Source of the DNA: Oceanobacillus senegalensis
Lineage (GTDB): Bacteria > Bacillota > Bacilli > Bacillales > Amphibacillaceae
Length of the DNA stretch: 64,000 nt
Direction of reading: 5' to 3'
NCBI RefSeq assembly: GCF_900176885.1
Contig: NZ_LT839648.1
Coordinates: 3,570,039-3,634,038 of the forward strand
Under the pieces are notes generated by a model. The model saw nothing but the letters and a program-made list of their open reading frames with translations, was not told the DNA's origin and made no database searches. Position numbers and translations under genes: made by a program. Of the stretch, positions 28,591-37,183 are shown one piece after another; the first letter of the stretch is position 1, and every line of letters begins with the position of its first letter.

Positions 28591-29781
28591 TTATTTCGTA
28601 TAGTTATCAAAATAACCTTGTATATAGATAATGGGTGTACCCTTATCTCCACTTCCTGAAGTTAAATCAGACAGAGATCCAATTAGGTCCGTAAGTTTTC
28701 TAGGTGTCGTTCCTTGTGCTTCCATCGAACCTACAAGGTCTTCCTCTTTATTATTGATATATTGAGAAATAGCTTCTTGTAGCTCTTCTCCTTTTAAATC
28801 AGCAAAGTTATTATCAGCTAGATATTTTAATTTTACTTCATTCGGTGTACCATCTAGGCCTGAGGTGTATGCTGGGGATACAACTGGATCGGCAAGTTCC
28901 CAAATCTTCCCTACAGGATCTTTGAATGCTCCATCTCCATAAACCATGGCCTCTACATTTTTCCCAGTTTTTTCCTTCAGCTTTTGTTGAATGTTATTAA
29001 CAATAGGCTGACAGTTACGAGGGAAAAGTTTCACACTATCCTCTGTTGCTTTATTGGAACCTAATAGACCATATTCCTCATTATATCCACTACCATCGAT
29101 GGATTCTGACAAAATGTTATCAAGGCTGTAGATTATTTCTCCACCATTTTCTTTTATTATTCTTTTCGTTCTTTGTCTTGAATGGATATCACAAGCTAGT
29201 ACATTTTTTGTGTATTCTAAAATGGACTTTGGATTATTGGAGAAAATGATTTCACATTCAACACCATTCTCTTCCACAACGGATTTATAGTATTCAATAT
29301 AATCCACACCAGTAAAGGTATGTTTATGATGACCAAAATATTCACGGAATTGTTTCTCTGTTAAAACATCTGTCCAGGGATTCACACCCTTTTCATCAAG
29401 TTGATCAAGACTGACCAAGTGATTCCCAACCTCGTCAGCTGGATAGCTAAGCATTAAGACGATTTTTTTTGCTCCTTTTGCAATCCCACGAAGAACGGTA
29501 GCAAAACGGTTTCGGCTTAAGATAGGGAATATAACACCGATTGTTTCTTCACCAAACTTTGAACGGACATCTTGAGCGATATGATCCACTGTCGCATAAT
29601 TTCCTTGTGCACGAGCTACAACGGATTCTGTTACTGTTACGATATCTTTATCACGAATAGCAAACCCTTCTACTTCAGCGGCTTTTAATACACTATCTAC
29701 TACAATTTCCTCTATTTGGTCCCCTTGATTGATGATAGGGCAACGTAATCCTCTGGCAACTGTTCCAACTACTCTTTCCAC
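28591..29781 (-). CDS. F420-0:glutamate ligase (CofE)-like protein
   Basis: 396-residue protein whose N-terminal 240 residues match the F420-ligase family (COG1478): ESVVARAQGNYAT near 51-63, IFPILSRNRF near 84-93, MLSYPADEVGN and the VLACDIHSRQRTKR segment. Members of this longer type occur in Firmicutes that have no known F420 pathway, so gamma-glutamyl ligation to another acceptor is possible. The window shows no other cofactor F420 gene. It is divergent from a LysR regulator with 108 bases between, which suggests control by that regulator. The substrate is unknown. Confidence 0.75.
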   Translation of the reverse strand: MERVVGTVARGLRCPIINQGDQIEEIVVDSVLKAAEVEGFAIRDKDIVTVTESVVARAQGNYATVDHIAQDVRSKFGEETIGVIFPILSRNRFATVLRGIAKGAKKIVLMLSYPADEVGNHLVSLDQLDEKGVNPWTDVLTEKQFREYFGHHKHTFTGVDYIEYYKSVVEENGVECEIIFSNNPKSILEYTKNVLACDIHSRQRTKRIIKENGGEIIYSLDNILSESIDGSGYNEEYGLLGSNKATEDSVKLFPRNCQPIVNNIQQKLKEKTGKNVEAMVYGDGAFKDPVGKIWELADPVVSPAYTSGLDGTPNEVKLKYLADNNFADLKGEELQEAISQYINNKEEDLVGSMEAQGTTPRKLTDLIGSLSDLTSGSGDKGTPIIYIQGYFDNYTK

Positions 29782-29889
29782 AACACTCGCTCCTTAAAAT
29801 GGTGTAAATTATTTTCTACAATTACTATACAATTATATTTTATATAAGTAAAATTAATATATGTAATAATGAATATAAGGAGGGTTTAT

Positions 29890-30795
29890 ATGATAGGCAA
29901 GTTAGATTTATATAGAATTTTTTGGACGGTTGGAAAAAATCAAAGCTTCTCTAAGGCAGCAAAGAGTTTATACATGACACAGCCGGCTATCAGCCAAGCA
30001 ATAAGGCAATTAGAGAGAGAGTTAGGGACACGCTTATTTCATAGAACACCTAAAGGGGTATCACTAACAAACGAGGGAAGCCTCCTATTTGAGTATGTCC
30101 ATTCTTCCCTTAATTTAATTGATGCTGGGGAAGAAAAAATACTGGAATTTAAAAATTTAACAGCTGGCGAATTAAAAATTGGTGTAGGTGACACGATATC
30201 TAGACATTTCCTCCTACCATATTTAGAGGATTTTCATAACAAATATCCCAAGATTAAATTTAAAATTGTGAATGGGACGACATTAGAGATTGTTACTCAT
30301 TTAAAATCAGGAGAAGTGGATATAGCAGTTTGTAATTTTCCAATCAATGACCCATCACTAGAATTAATACCATGTATCGAAGTACAGGATACTTTTGTTT
30401 GTGGGGAAAAGTATAAAACACTCTCATCTAAGCCACTAGAACTGGAAGAATTAACTAAACTGCCATTAATTTTCCTTGAACCTAATTCAAATTCTAGAAA
30501 ATATGTGGAGGAATATCTATTTGCGAAGGGAATTTTTATTTCCCCAGAATTTGAGTTAGGCTCCCATGATTTACTACTAGACTTTGCGAAAATTAACCTA
30601 GGTATTGCATGTGTAACAAGGGAATTCTCTATAGACTACTTGAATAGGGGATTTGTATATGAAGTACAACTTGAAGATGAGATACCTAAGAGAAACATTG
30701 GTATAGGCTATTTAAAAAGTGTTCCATTATCACCAGCATCAACAAGATTTGTAGAAATTATAGAAAAGGGACAGTCACGATTTAAATTTAATTAA
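29890..30795 (+). CDS. LysR-family transcriptional regulator
   Basis: 302-residue LysR-type regulator with an N-terminal winged helix-turn-helix at about 4-62 (FSKAAKSLYMTQPAISQAIR) and an effector-binding domain at about 90-295. The ATG at 29890 has AAGGAGGG upstream; an ATG at 29869 overlaps that site. It is transcribed away from the CofE-like gene, and in such pairs the LysR protein usually controls its divergent neighbour in response to a metabolite. The effector is unknown. Confidence 0.93.
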   Translation: MIGKLDLYRIFWTVGKNQSFSKAAKSLYMTQPAISQAIRQLERELGTRLFHRTPKGVSLTNEGSLLFEYVHSSLNLIDAGEEKILEFKNLTAGELKIGVGDTISRHFLLPYLEDFHNKYPKIKFKIVNGTTLEIVTHLKSGEVDIAVCNFPINDPSLELIPCIEVQDTFVCGEKYKTLSSKPLELEELTKLPLIFLEPNSNSRKYVEEYLFAKGIFISPEFELGSHDLLLDFAKINLGIACVTREFSIDYLNRGFVYEVQLEDEIPKRNIGIGYLKSVPLSPASTRFVEIIEKGQSRFKFN

Positions 30796-30830
30796 AAAAG
30801 TTGTGATGGTGTTTTTTAATAATCATGTAT

Positions 30831-30880
30831 ATCACAGGTTAAGGGGCAGTAATACCCCACTGATGGAAGATTTAATTTAT
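30831..30880 (+). repeat. Dispersed intergenic repeat, family 1 (short form)
   Basis: ATCACAGGTTAAGGGGCAGT then AATACCCCACTGATGGAAGA. Cleanest short copy in the window. It lies in the 30796-31114 gap, which otherwise shows only a bulged GGTGGG/CCTACC hairpin near 30942-30978. Confidence 0.8.
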
Positions 30881-31114
30881 GATGAGATTGCTTAACTTTG
30901 TTGTGACAAGAGGTATGAATAGGTCGTAGGGGGAGATGCATAGGTGGGTGGATGAAAAAATAGTCCAACCTACCTGCTAAGGTAATTTACACAGGATAAA
31001 AAATTTTAAAATAAAAAGAAGGATTATGGAGATCCTTGTCGAATTCTTAATGTTAAGCAAACTAAAAAGAAATAGACAAGGAAAGGTTTGTTGTTATGAA
31101 AGGATGGAAAACAA

Positions 31115-31834
31115 ATGAATAAAAAGTTGCTAGAATTTACGCAGTCAGAAACAAAAGCAAAGCAATTCAGGCATGATTATCCTATTTCAGAAGAGTCAAG
31201 AGAGAAGTTGCTACAAAAGGTTTATCCGGATTTTGCTAAGTATATATTCCATCGCCGTTACTCCACAAATTTCCCACTACTTGAAGAATTCATGAATGAA
31301 CACCACATAAGAGAAGAAAAAAAAGAGACACTAGAACATAATATGTTTTGGTGGCAGGTCCTATATGAAGCCAGAAAAAACCCAGAAAACAATGCTATAG
31401 AAGACTATATTGAGAAAGACCCATTGAAAGAAAACTTAATGACATCTTGGTTAAGAGAGTGGAAAAAGGCTGTTCCTAAATTTTATTATGTGGGTTATAA
31501 GTATAATGATCGAATCCTTGTTATGGTTGATATTCTGACACAGGAGACATTAGATGTCATTGTATATGATCCAACTGCTATTCCATCTGAAAAAGGTGAA
31601 ATCGTTATGGGAACCTTAATTCCAATAGGAGATGCATTATATTTTCCTATTATTGATTTTTACCATTTTGATTTTGCCGCCAGAGAAGACTTAGCAGGAA
31701 ATCTAACCCACTTTTATAATAAATATTTAGAAACATCTACATTACATGAGGCATTTATTCATGTCCTTTCTGCTGCATTGCAAATAGAAAGAATTAACTT
31801 CTTGGAAAACCAAAATACATCGTATAAAAACTAA
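31115..31834 (+). CDS. Uncharacterised 239-residue protein
   Basis: I do not recognise the family. It is a soluble protein without signal peptide or membrane segments, rich in Trp, Tyr, Glu and Lys. Its N-terminal helical half includes HNMFWWQVLYEARKN near 70-84. Its second half is beta-rich (RILVMVDILTQETLDVIVYD near 129-148), followed by a GTLIPIGDALYFPIIDFYHF stretch. The start follows AAGGATGGAAAACAA. It precedes the uracil-DNA glycosylase gene in the same direction, but the 109-base gap argues against tight coupling. Confidence 0.75.
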   Translation: MNKKLLEFTQSETKAKQFRHDYPISEESREKLLQKVYPDFAKYIFHRRYSTNFPLLEEFMNEHHIREEKKETLEHNMFWWQVLYEARKNPENNAIEDYIEKDPLKENLMTSWLREWKKAVPKFYYVGYKYNDRILVMVDILTQETLDVIVYDPTAIPSEKGEIVMGTLIPIGDALYFPIIDFYHFDFAAREDLAGNLTHFYNKYLETSTLHEAFIHVLSAALQIERINFLENQNTSYKN

Positions 31835-31982
31835 GATTTTCTATAAAACCTAGTTTTAAGTACGATAATCTAAATTCCCCCCATTTACTCCTTTTTAAAA
31901 AAGTACCCATTTTTAATTTATAGCTGCTCAGCTCATTAGTAGAGTGACAAATGGTTATTCTAGTAGGAGGAGCGTGATAATA

Positions 31983-32555
31983 TTGAATTCATTTTGTCCA
32001 GAGGCCTGGCCGGAGGATATGACTCCAGAGGCACAGAAGGATTGCAAGAAGTGTGGTTTGTATCAACAAGGATCGCGGATGATTTGGGGGGAGGGAAATC
32101 CCAAGGCACCTATTATGCTTATTTTGGATAATCCAGGTGCCCGTGAGGATCGTGAAGGAAACCCGATGGTCTGTGGAACAAGGCAGACATTGCAAAAAGC
32201 TACTTTAGAAGCAGGGCTAGATAAAGATCAGATATATGTTACTTATATTTTAAAAAGACGACCAGTACGGGCGTATGATAAGGAAAAAACACGGAATATA
32301 TGTATACAGCATTTGCAGGAACAATTGGAACATCAAAAACCAGATATAATTGTTTGCCTTGGGAATGTTGCAGTACAGTCCTTTTTTCAGGACTTGGAGG
32401 TAGATGTTAAGGGGTTAAGAGGGTCATGGCATCAAATAAACGGCTATCAAACGACCGTAGCATACCACCCACTTGCAGCAAGGCGACGTCCTAATTTATA
32501 TCCTCTTTTATTAGAAGACATGCAGCTTGTTGCTGAAAGAATGGAGAAAATGTAA
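31983..32555 (+). CDS. Uracil-DNA glycosylase family protein (family 4/5 type)
   Basis: DNA-repair protein of the uracil-DNA glycosylase superfamily, 190 residues from the TTG at 31983 (AGGAGG 12 bases upstream; a GTG at 31974 sits too close). The CKKCGLYQQG motif near 16-25 and a later Cys in VCLGNVA fit the iron-sulfur ligands of family 4/5. The first catalytic motif reads LDNPGARED instead of the usual GEAPG..ED, and the second is YHPLAARRRPN, so substrate preference may differ from classical UDGs. Activity on uracil is therefore likely but not certain. Confidence 0.8.
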   Translation: MNSFCPEAWPEDMTPEAQKDCKKCGLYQQGSRMIWGEGNPKAPIMLILDNPGAREDREGNPMVCGTRQTLQKATLEAGLDKDQIYVTYILKRRPVRAYDKEKTRNICIQHLQEQLEHQKPDIIVCLGNVAVQSFFQDLEVDVKGLRGSWHQINGYQTTVAYHPLAARRRPNLYPLLLEDMQLVAERMEKM

Positions 32556-32561
32556 TTAAAT

Positions 32562-32609
32562 AGAGGCTGGCACAAGTTAAACACTTTAGTTATGTGCCAG
32601 CCTCTTACA
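32562..32609. terminator. Bidirectional terminator between the UDG gene and serA
   Basis: AGAGGCTGGCACA pairs with TGTGCCAGCCTCT around an 18-base loop. It serves two convergent genes. The GAGGCTGG...CCAGCCTC ends resemble the ends of repeat family 2. Confidence 0.85.
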
Positions 32610-32617
32610 TATTCCTC

Positions 32618-33823
32618 TTATTGTGAGATGATTCGAACGCTAACCATCCCTGCAATTTGATTGATTTGTTTTTCTAATTCAGGTAACGTTTCTGTAGTCG
32701 TTTCATTATCAACATCAATCATGGTATACGCATATTCCCCGCGGCTCCGATTGATCATATCAGCAATGTTCAGGTTGTTTTCAGAAATGGCTGATGTAAT
32801 TTGTCCCACCATGTTTGGAATATTATGGTGAAATGCTGTGACCCGTGTTTTTCCAGTGTAAGGGAGTGATGCATTAGGGAAGTTAACAGAGTTTTTAATG
32901 TTCCCTGTTTCCAAAAATTCCCTCACTTGACGAGTAGCCATTACTGCACAGTTTTCTTCTGATTCCTTTGTAGATGCCCCAAGATGTGGAATTGGTACTG
33001 CATTTTTCATCTTTAACACATTTTCATTAGGAAAGTCTGTAATATATTTACCTACTTTGCCACCCTCTAGAGCTTCTGCCATATCCTTATCATTCACTAA
33101 CTCACCCCTAGAGAAATTGAAAATATGAGCACCTGGTTTCATTAGTTTAAATGTCTTCTCATTAAATAGTCCACGGGTATCATCAGTTAGAGGAACATGT
33201 ACAGTAATATAATCTGATTTTGTTATAAGCTCTTCCAATGTCATGGCGCGCTGCACATTACGAGATAGATTCCAAGCAGTGTTGACAGAAATAAAAGGGT
33301 CAAAACCGATAACATTCATATCCAAATGAAGTGCATCGTTAGCTACAAGAGCTCCAACATTACCTAAACCTATAACGCCGAGGGTTTTACCTTTGATTTC
33401 TTTCCCTAAAAACTGTTTTTTACCAGCTTCAACAAGACTTGGTATCTCTTCTCCTTTGTCTTCAAGTGATTTGATCCACTCTACACCATCAAATAGATTA
33501 CGAGAAGAAGCCATAAGTGCAGTTAATACGATTTCTTTTACTGCATTTGCGTTTGCACCAGGTGTATTAAAAACGGTAATTCCTAATTCTGTACATTTTT
33601 CAATAGGAATGTTATTGACACCAGCACCCGCACGTGCAATAGCTTTTAAGTTACTATTAAACTCATAATCATGCATTTTATAGCTTCGTAATACGATAGC
33701 ATCAGGGTTATTACTATCATTATCAATCGTATAATTATCTTCGTTCAATACTTCTAGTCCACGGCTTGCAATATTATTCAGTGTCTTAATAGTTTTTGTT
33801 TTATTAATCGTTACTGTGCTCAA
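32618..33823 (-). CDS. serA: D-3-phosphoglycerate dehydrogenase
   Basis: First enzyme of phosphorylated serine synthesis: oxidation of 3-phosphoglycerate to 3-phosphohydroxypyruvate with NAD. It has 401 residues, the short form. The catalytic/substrate halves flank a Rossmann domain with LGVIGLGNVGALVAND near 148-163, the catalytic Arg in FSRGELV, an acidic residue in the following helix, and His in PHLGAST. A C-terminal ACT domain (about 330-400) may bind serine. It starts at TTG with AGAAGGAAG upstream, 15 bases after serC, so they form one operon behind the ZTP riboswitch. Confidence 0.95.
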   Translation of the reverse strand: MSTVTINKTKTIKTLNNIASRGLEVLNEDNYTIDNDSNNPDAIVLRSYKMHDYEFNSNLKAIARAGAGVNNIPIEKCTELGITVFNTPGANANAVKEIVLTALMASSRNLFDGVEWIKSLEDKGEEIPSLVEAGKKQFLGKEIKGKTLGVIGLGNVGALVANDALHLDMNVIGFDPFISVNTAWNLSRNVQRAMTLEELITKSDYITVHVPLTDDTRGLFNEKTFKLMKPGAHIFNFSRGELVNDKDMAEALEGGKVGKYITDFPNENVLKMKNAVPIPHLGASTKESEENCAVMATRQVREFLETGNIKNSVNFPNASLPYTGKTRVTAFHHNIPNMVGQITSAISENNLNIADMINRSRGEYAYTMIDVDNETTTETLPELEKQINQIAGMVSVRIISQ

Positions 33824-33838
33824 TTTGCTTCCTTCTTT

Positions 33839-34918
33839 CTAGTTATGGTTTTTTTCAAATTCCTTCATAAATGTAACTAATGATTGAACACCTTCTAAGG
33901 GCATTGCATTATAAATACTTGCACGCATACCACCTACAGAACGATGGCCTTTCAATGTCTCAAGTCCTGCCTCTTGTGCTTCTTTAATAAATGCAGCATC
34001 TAGTTCCGGTGAGGAAGAGACAAATGGAATGTTCATAATGGATCTACTATCTTTTTGAACAGGAGATGAAAACATAGTTGACGCTTCAATAGCATCATAG
34101 ATTAATTGAGATTTCTCCAGATTTCTTTTTTCCATTTCCTTCAGTCCTCCAAGGTCCTTTAGCCATTCAAAAACTAGCTTAGCCATATAGATACTATAGG
34201 TTGGAGGTGTATTATATAATGATTCCTTATCACTATGGGTCTTATAATTTAACATGGTTGGGCAGCTTTCTGGTGCATTCCCAATTAAGTCTTCACGAAT
34301 AATTACAACCGTTAATCCGGCTGGACCAATATTTTTTTGTGCTCCAGCATAAATAATACCGAATTTAGAAACGTCTATTTCCTCTGATAGTATATTAGAA
34401 GACATATCAGCAACAAGTGGCACATCACCTGTGTCTGGAATGTTTGTAAATGCAGTACCTTCGATTGTATTATTAGTCGTGATGTGTACATAGTCTGCTT
34501 CCGGGTCAATCAAATGTTGATCAACGTTTGGAATATAGGTGAAGCCTTCATTCTCTGATGAGGCAATCACGCGAACGTCACCAAATCTTTTGGCCTCTTT
34601 AATCGCCTTTTGGGACCAAGAGCCTGTATGAACATAATCTGCTTTTCCATTAGTCAATAGATTCATAGGTACCATCGCAAATTGTTGCGATGCTCCCCCT
34701 TGAACAAACAGAACCTTATATTCCTCAGGGATATTCATTAATTCTCTTAAGAGTTGTTCCGCCTCTTTAATTATTTCACTAAATAACCCGGAGCGGTGAC
34801 TTAATTCCATAACAGACATGCCGGAGTCCTTATAATTAACCAATTCTTTTTGTGCTTTCTCTAATACTGGTAAGGGAAGCATAGAAGGACCAGCAGAGAA
34901 ATTATACACCCTATTCAT
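33839..34918 (-). CDS. serC: Phosphoserine aminotransferase
   Basis: PLP enzyme converting 3-phosphohydroxypyruvate and glutamate to phosphoserine. It has 359 residues and is full length. It opens with [12 protein letters not shown] and has the PLP lysine in [15 protein letters not shown] near 189-203 and a C-terminal [14 protein letters not shown] segment. It is first of the serC-serA operon. The 361-base region upstream holds a riboswitch and terminator, so serine synthesis is controlled at transcription elongation. Confidence 0.96.
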   Translation of the reverse strand: MNRVYNFSAGPSMLPLPVLEKAQKELVNYKDSGMSVMELSHRSGLFSEIIKEAEQLLRELMNIPEEYKVLFVQGGASQQFAMVPMNLLTNGKADYVHTGSWSQKAIKEAKRFGDVRVIASSENEGFTYIPNVDQHLIDPEADYVHITTNNTIEGTAFTNIPDTGDVPLVADMSSNILSEEIDVSKFGIIYAGAQKNIGPAGLTVVIIREDLIGNAPESCPTMLNYKTHSDKESLYNTPPTYSIYMAKLVFEWLKDLGGLKEMEKRNLEKSQLIYDAIEASTMFSSPVQKDSRSIMNIPFVSSSPELDAAFIKEAQEAGLETLKGHRSVGGMRASIYNAMPLEGVQSLVTFMKEFEKNHN

Positions 34919-34977
34919 TTCTTACACCCTCATTCTTTTGTAGTCTATATATTTAATGGTTTCTGACGATAACACAA

Positions 34978-35005
34978 AGAGGTAAGGAAAATTTTCCTTA
35001 CCTCT
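34978..35005 (-). terminator. Attenuator terminator of the ZTP riboswitch
   Basis: A 28-base perfect inverted repeat (AGAGGTAAGGAAAA and its complement), followed on the minus strand by TTTGTGTT. It directly follows the TGGGCA end of the aptamer, so formation can compete with the ligand-bound aptamer. Confidence 0.85.
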
Positions 35006-35074
35006 GCCCAGGCGAACGGCATAATTCTATCCATGTGCTCCCTCGCGGTTATCCGCGTCTCGCCAGTTACACAT
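35005..35074 (-). ncRNA. ZTP (pfl) riboswitch upstream of serC
   Basis: The minus strand shows the hallmarks of the pfl/ZTP motif. P1 is ATGTG...CACAT (35074-35070 with 35037-35033), and ACTGGCGAGA follows the 5' arm. P2 is CGCGG-ATAA-CCGCG, followed by AGGGAGC. The conserved 3' part is TGCCGTTCGCCTGGGCA. GGCG of the first strand can pair with CGCC of the last as the known pseudoknot. ZTP and ZMP signal folate shortage, and serine is the main one-carbon donor, so control of serCA makes metabolic sense. Assignment is from memory of the consensus; covariance-model scoring was not possible. Confidence 0.87.
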
Positions 35075-35279
35075 AGCACTTAAATTTTATTTAACCGTAA
35101 CAAATTTTCTAATTATTTTCAACCTCTAATTAGAAATTAATTTAAACTTATTAATACGAAAGTACTTTTTAGACTTTAATTATATAGTTGATAGAATTGC
35201 TTAATAATTAAAATAGTGGCAAATGGTTTATTACTTTATTATAGTGAAGGTAAATATGAAAATAAATGAGGTACTGTAA

Positions 35280-36146
35280 ATGAAAATGATAGCTTCCGAT
35301 ATGGATGGCACACTTCTTAATGAAAAAGGTAAAATTAGTAAGGAAAATGAGCTAGCAATTAAGAAGGCAATGGAGAAAGGGATAACCTTTGTAGCAGCAA
35401 CTGGTAGGGGGTTCGAATCAGCAAATAAACCACTACAGGCAAAAGGAATAACTAGTCCAATTATTTCACTAAACGGGGCAAAAACTTACGATCAAAACCA
35501 TCAATTAATTCATGAAGTATCTATGGACTTTTCTATAAGTAAAAAGATTTTATCGGTTTGTCAACAAAAAGAGATGTACATTGAATTATTTACAAATCAT
35601 GGGATCTACTCACTTGCTCAAGGTGATTATATGGATATTATTATAACCATCATGAAAATGGTACGAAAGGATGCTCATGAAGATGAAATCCGCCATATGA
35701 TGGAGCAACGCTTTAAATTAGAGAAGGTTCATTTTATTCGACATTATGAGGAATTAGCTTCCATTAGCGACTTAAAAGTTTATAAAATTCTATGTTTTTC
35801 AGATAATGACGAAGTATTAAATCAAGCCTTTAATACGCTAGAAAATGCACCGGGGATGGTTATAACCTCGTCAGGAACCTGGAACCTTGAATTTAATCAT
35901 CCAGATGCTCAGAAAGATATAGCTTTAAAGTTCTTAGCTAATCGTATGGGGATTCGTATGGAGGATATCATGACAATAGGCGATAATCTAAATGATAAAA
36001 GTATGCTAAGTAAGGCTGGACGAGGTGTTGCAATGGGAAATGCATTAGATGAGATTAAAGAAATATGTAAGTACACAACCAAAACAAATAATGAAAATGG
36101 TGTTGCTTTCGCTATTGAAGAAATGCTGGAGGATTATAATTTGTAA
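35280..36146 (+). CDS. Cof-type HAD-IIB phosphatase
   Basis: 288-residue sugar-phosphatase-like HAD protein with motif I ASDMDGTLLNE (Asp at about 6), VAATGRG near 41, and MTIGDNLNDKSML near 231. The C2 cap domain lies between. GAGGT precedes the ATG. It is the second HAD-IIB protein in the window; substrates of such paralogues are broad. It stands alone between the ser regulatory region and an aldo/keto reductase gene. Confidence 0.93.
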   Translation: MKMIASDMDGTLLNEKGKISKENELAIKKAMEKGITFVAATGRGFESANKPLQAKGITSPIISLNGAKTYDQNHQLIHEVSMDFSISKKILSVCQQKEMYIELFTNHGIYSLAQGDYMDIIITIMKMVRKDAHEDEIRHMMEQRFKLEKVHFIRHYEELASISDLKVYKILCFSDNDEVLNQAFNTLENAPGMVITSSGTWNLEFNHPDAQKDIALKFLANRMGIRMEDIMTIGDNLNDKSMLSKAGRGVAMGNALDEIKEICKYTTKTNNENGVAFAIEEMLEDYNL

Positions 36147-36265
36147 TGGTTATCCCTAGTTCATTAACTTCATGCGAAATGGGGCGTAATCACTGTTATG
36201 AGAATACACTACGCTTTCCATGGGAGGCTTGTAATAAATATTTTTTAAGGAGGAGACTTTTCACT

Positions 36266-37108
36266 ATGAGTCAATGGATACCAGAAGTGACCTTAAATGA
36301 TGGATTAACCTTGCCAGCAGTTGGATTAGGTACATATAAATTGAATGGAAATGAGGGGGCCAATGCCATAAGAAATGCCGTTCGTTTGGGTTACAGGCTA
36401 ATTGATTCTGCGTATAACTACGAAAATGAAGGAACAGTTGGGGAAGCGATTAGACGTAGTTCTGTTCCTAGACAGGATTTGATAGTTACTTCGAAGTTAC
36501 CTGGTCGTTATCAAAGTTATGATAAGGCTGTTTCAACAATCCAAGAATCTCTCTATCGTGCCAATTTGGATTATTACGACTTATATCTTATTCATTGGCC
36601 GAATCCGAAGCAGGATACCTATGTGGAGGCATGGGAAGCATTAATTGATGCAAAGAAATGGGGACTTATTCGTTCTATCGGTGTTTGCAATTTTCTACCT
36701 GAGCACCTCAAACGATTAGAAAAGGAAACTGGGGTCAAGCCAAGTATCAACCAAATTGAATTACATCCATTTTTTAATCAAGAGAACCAACGAAAATGGC
36801 ATGAAGAAAATAATATTATAACGGAATCATGGAGTCCATTAGGTAGAGCCAATGCCGTTTTACATAACGAAGCGATTCAAAAAATTGCCGAACATCATCA
36901 AAAAAACGTTGCACAGGTTATTTTACGTTGGCATTATCAACTTGGAGCCATTACCATTCCTAAATCTGCGTCACCTAAGCGTCAATTAGAGAATATATCT
37001 ATCTTTGATTTCTCATTAGATGAAACGGAGATGGGTATGATTTCAGAGTTAACCCGTCCTGATGGTAGACTAAAGAACCAAGATCCCGCTACCTATGAGG
37101 AGTTTTAA
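36266..37108 (+). CDS. Aldo/keto reductase
   Basis: 280-residue NADPH-dependent (beta/alpha)8 reductase of carbonyl compounds. The family motifs are GLGTYKL, DSAYNYENE (catalytic Asp and Tyr near 46-51), SKLPG with the catalytic Lys near 75, LIHWPNP (catalytic His near 109), and a C-terminal IPKSASPKR for NADPH binding. The ATG at 36266 has AAGGAGGAG upstream; the frame is open back to 36146 but without a start signal. It is monocistronic. Confidence 0.94.
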   Translation: MSQWIPEVTLNDGLTLPAVGLGTYKLNGNEGANAIRNAVRLGYRLIDSAYNYENEGTVGEAIRRSSVPRQDLIVTSKLPGRYQSYDKAVSTIQESLYRANLDYYDLYLIHWPNPKQDTYVEAWEALIDAKKWGLIRSIGVCNFLPEHLKRLEKETGVKPSINQIELHPFFNQENQRKWHEENNIITESWSPLGRANAVLHNEAIQKIAEHHQKNVAQVILRWHYQLGAITIPKSASPKRQLENISIFDFSLDETEMGMISELTRPDGRLKNQDPATYEEF

Positions 37109-37140
37109 ATTCAATACCTCTTTTATTAACCTAAAACACA

Positions 37141-37183
37141 AAAAACTACTTATTCCTATTTTGTCTTGGAATAAGTAGTTTTT
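37141..37183. terminator. Bidirectional terminator between convergent genes
   Basis: Perfect 16-bp stem AAAAACTACTTATTCC with an 11-base loop. It also overlaps the last codons of brnQ. Confidence 0.92.

Noticed and set aside
36146-36265. N-terminal extension of the aldo/keto reductase overlapping the HAD gene
   Set aside because: No start signal and no family resemblance; 36266 has AAGGAGGAG.
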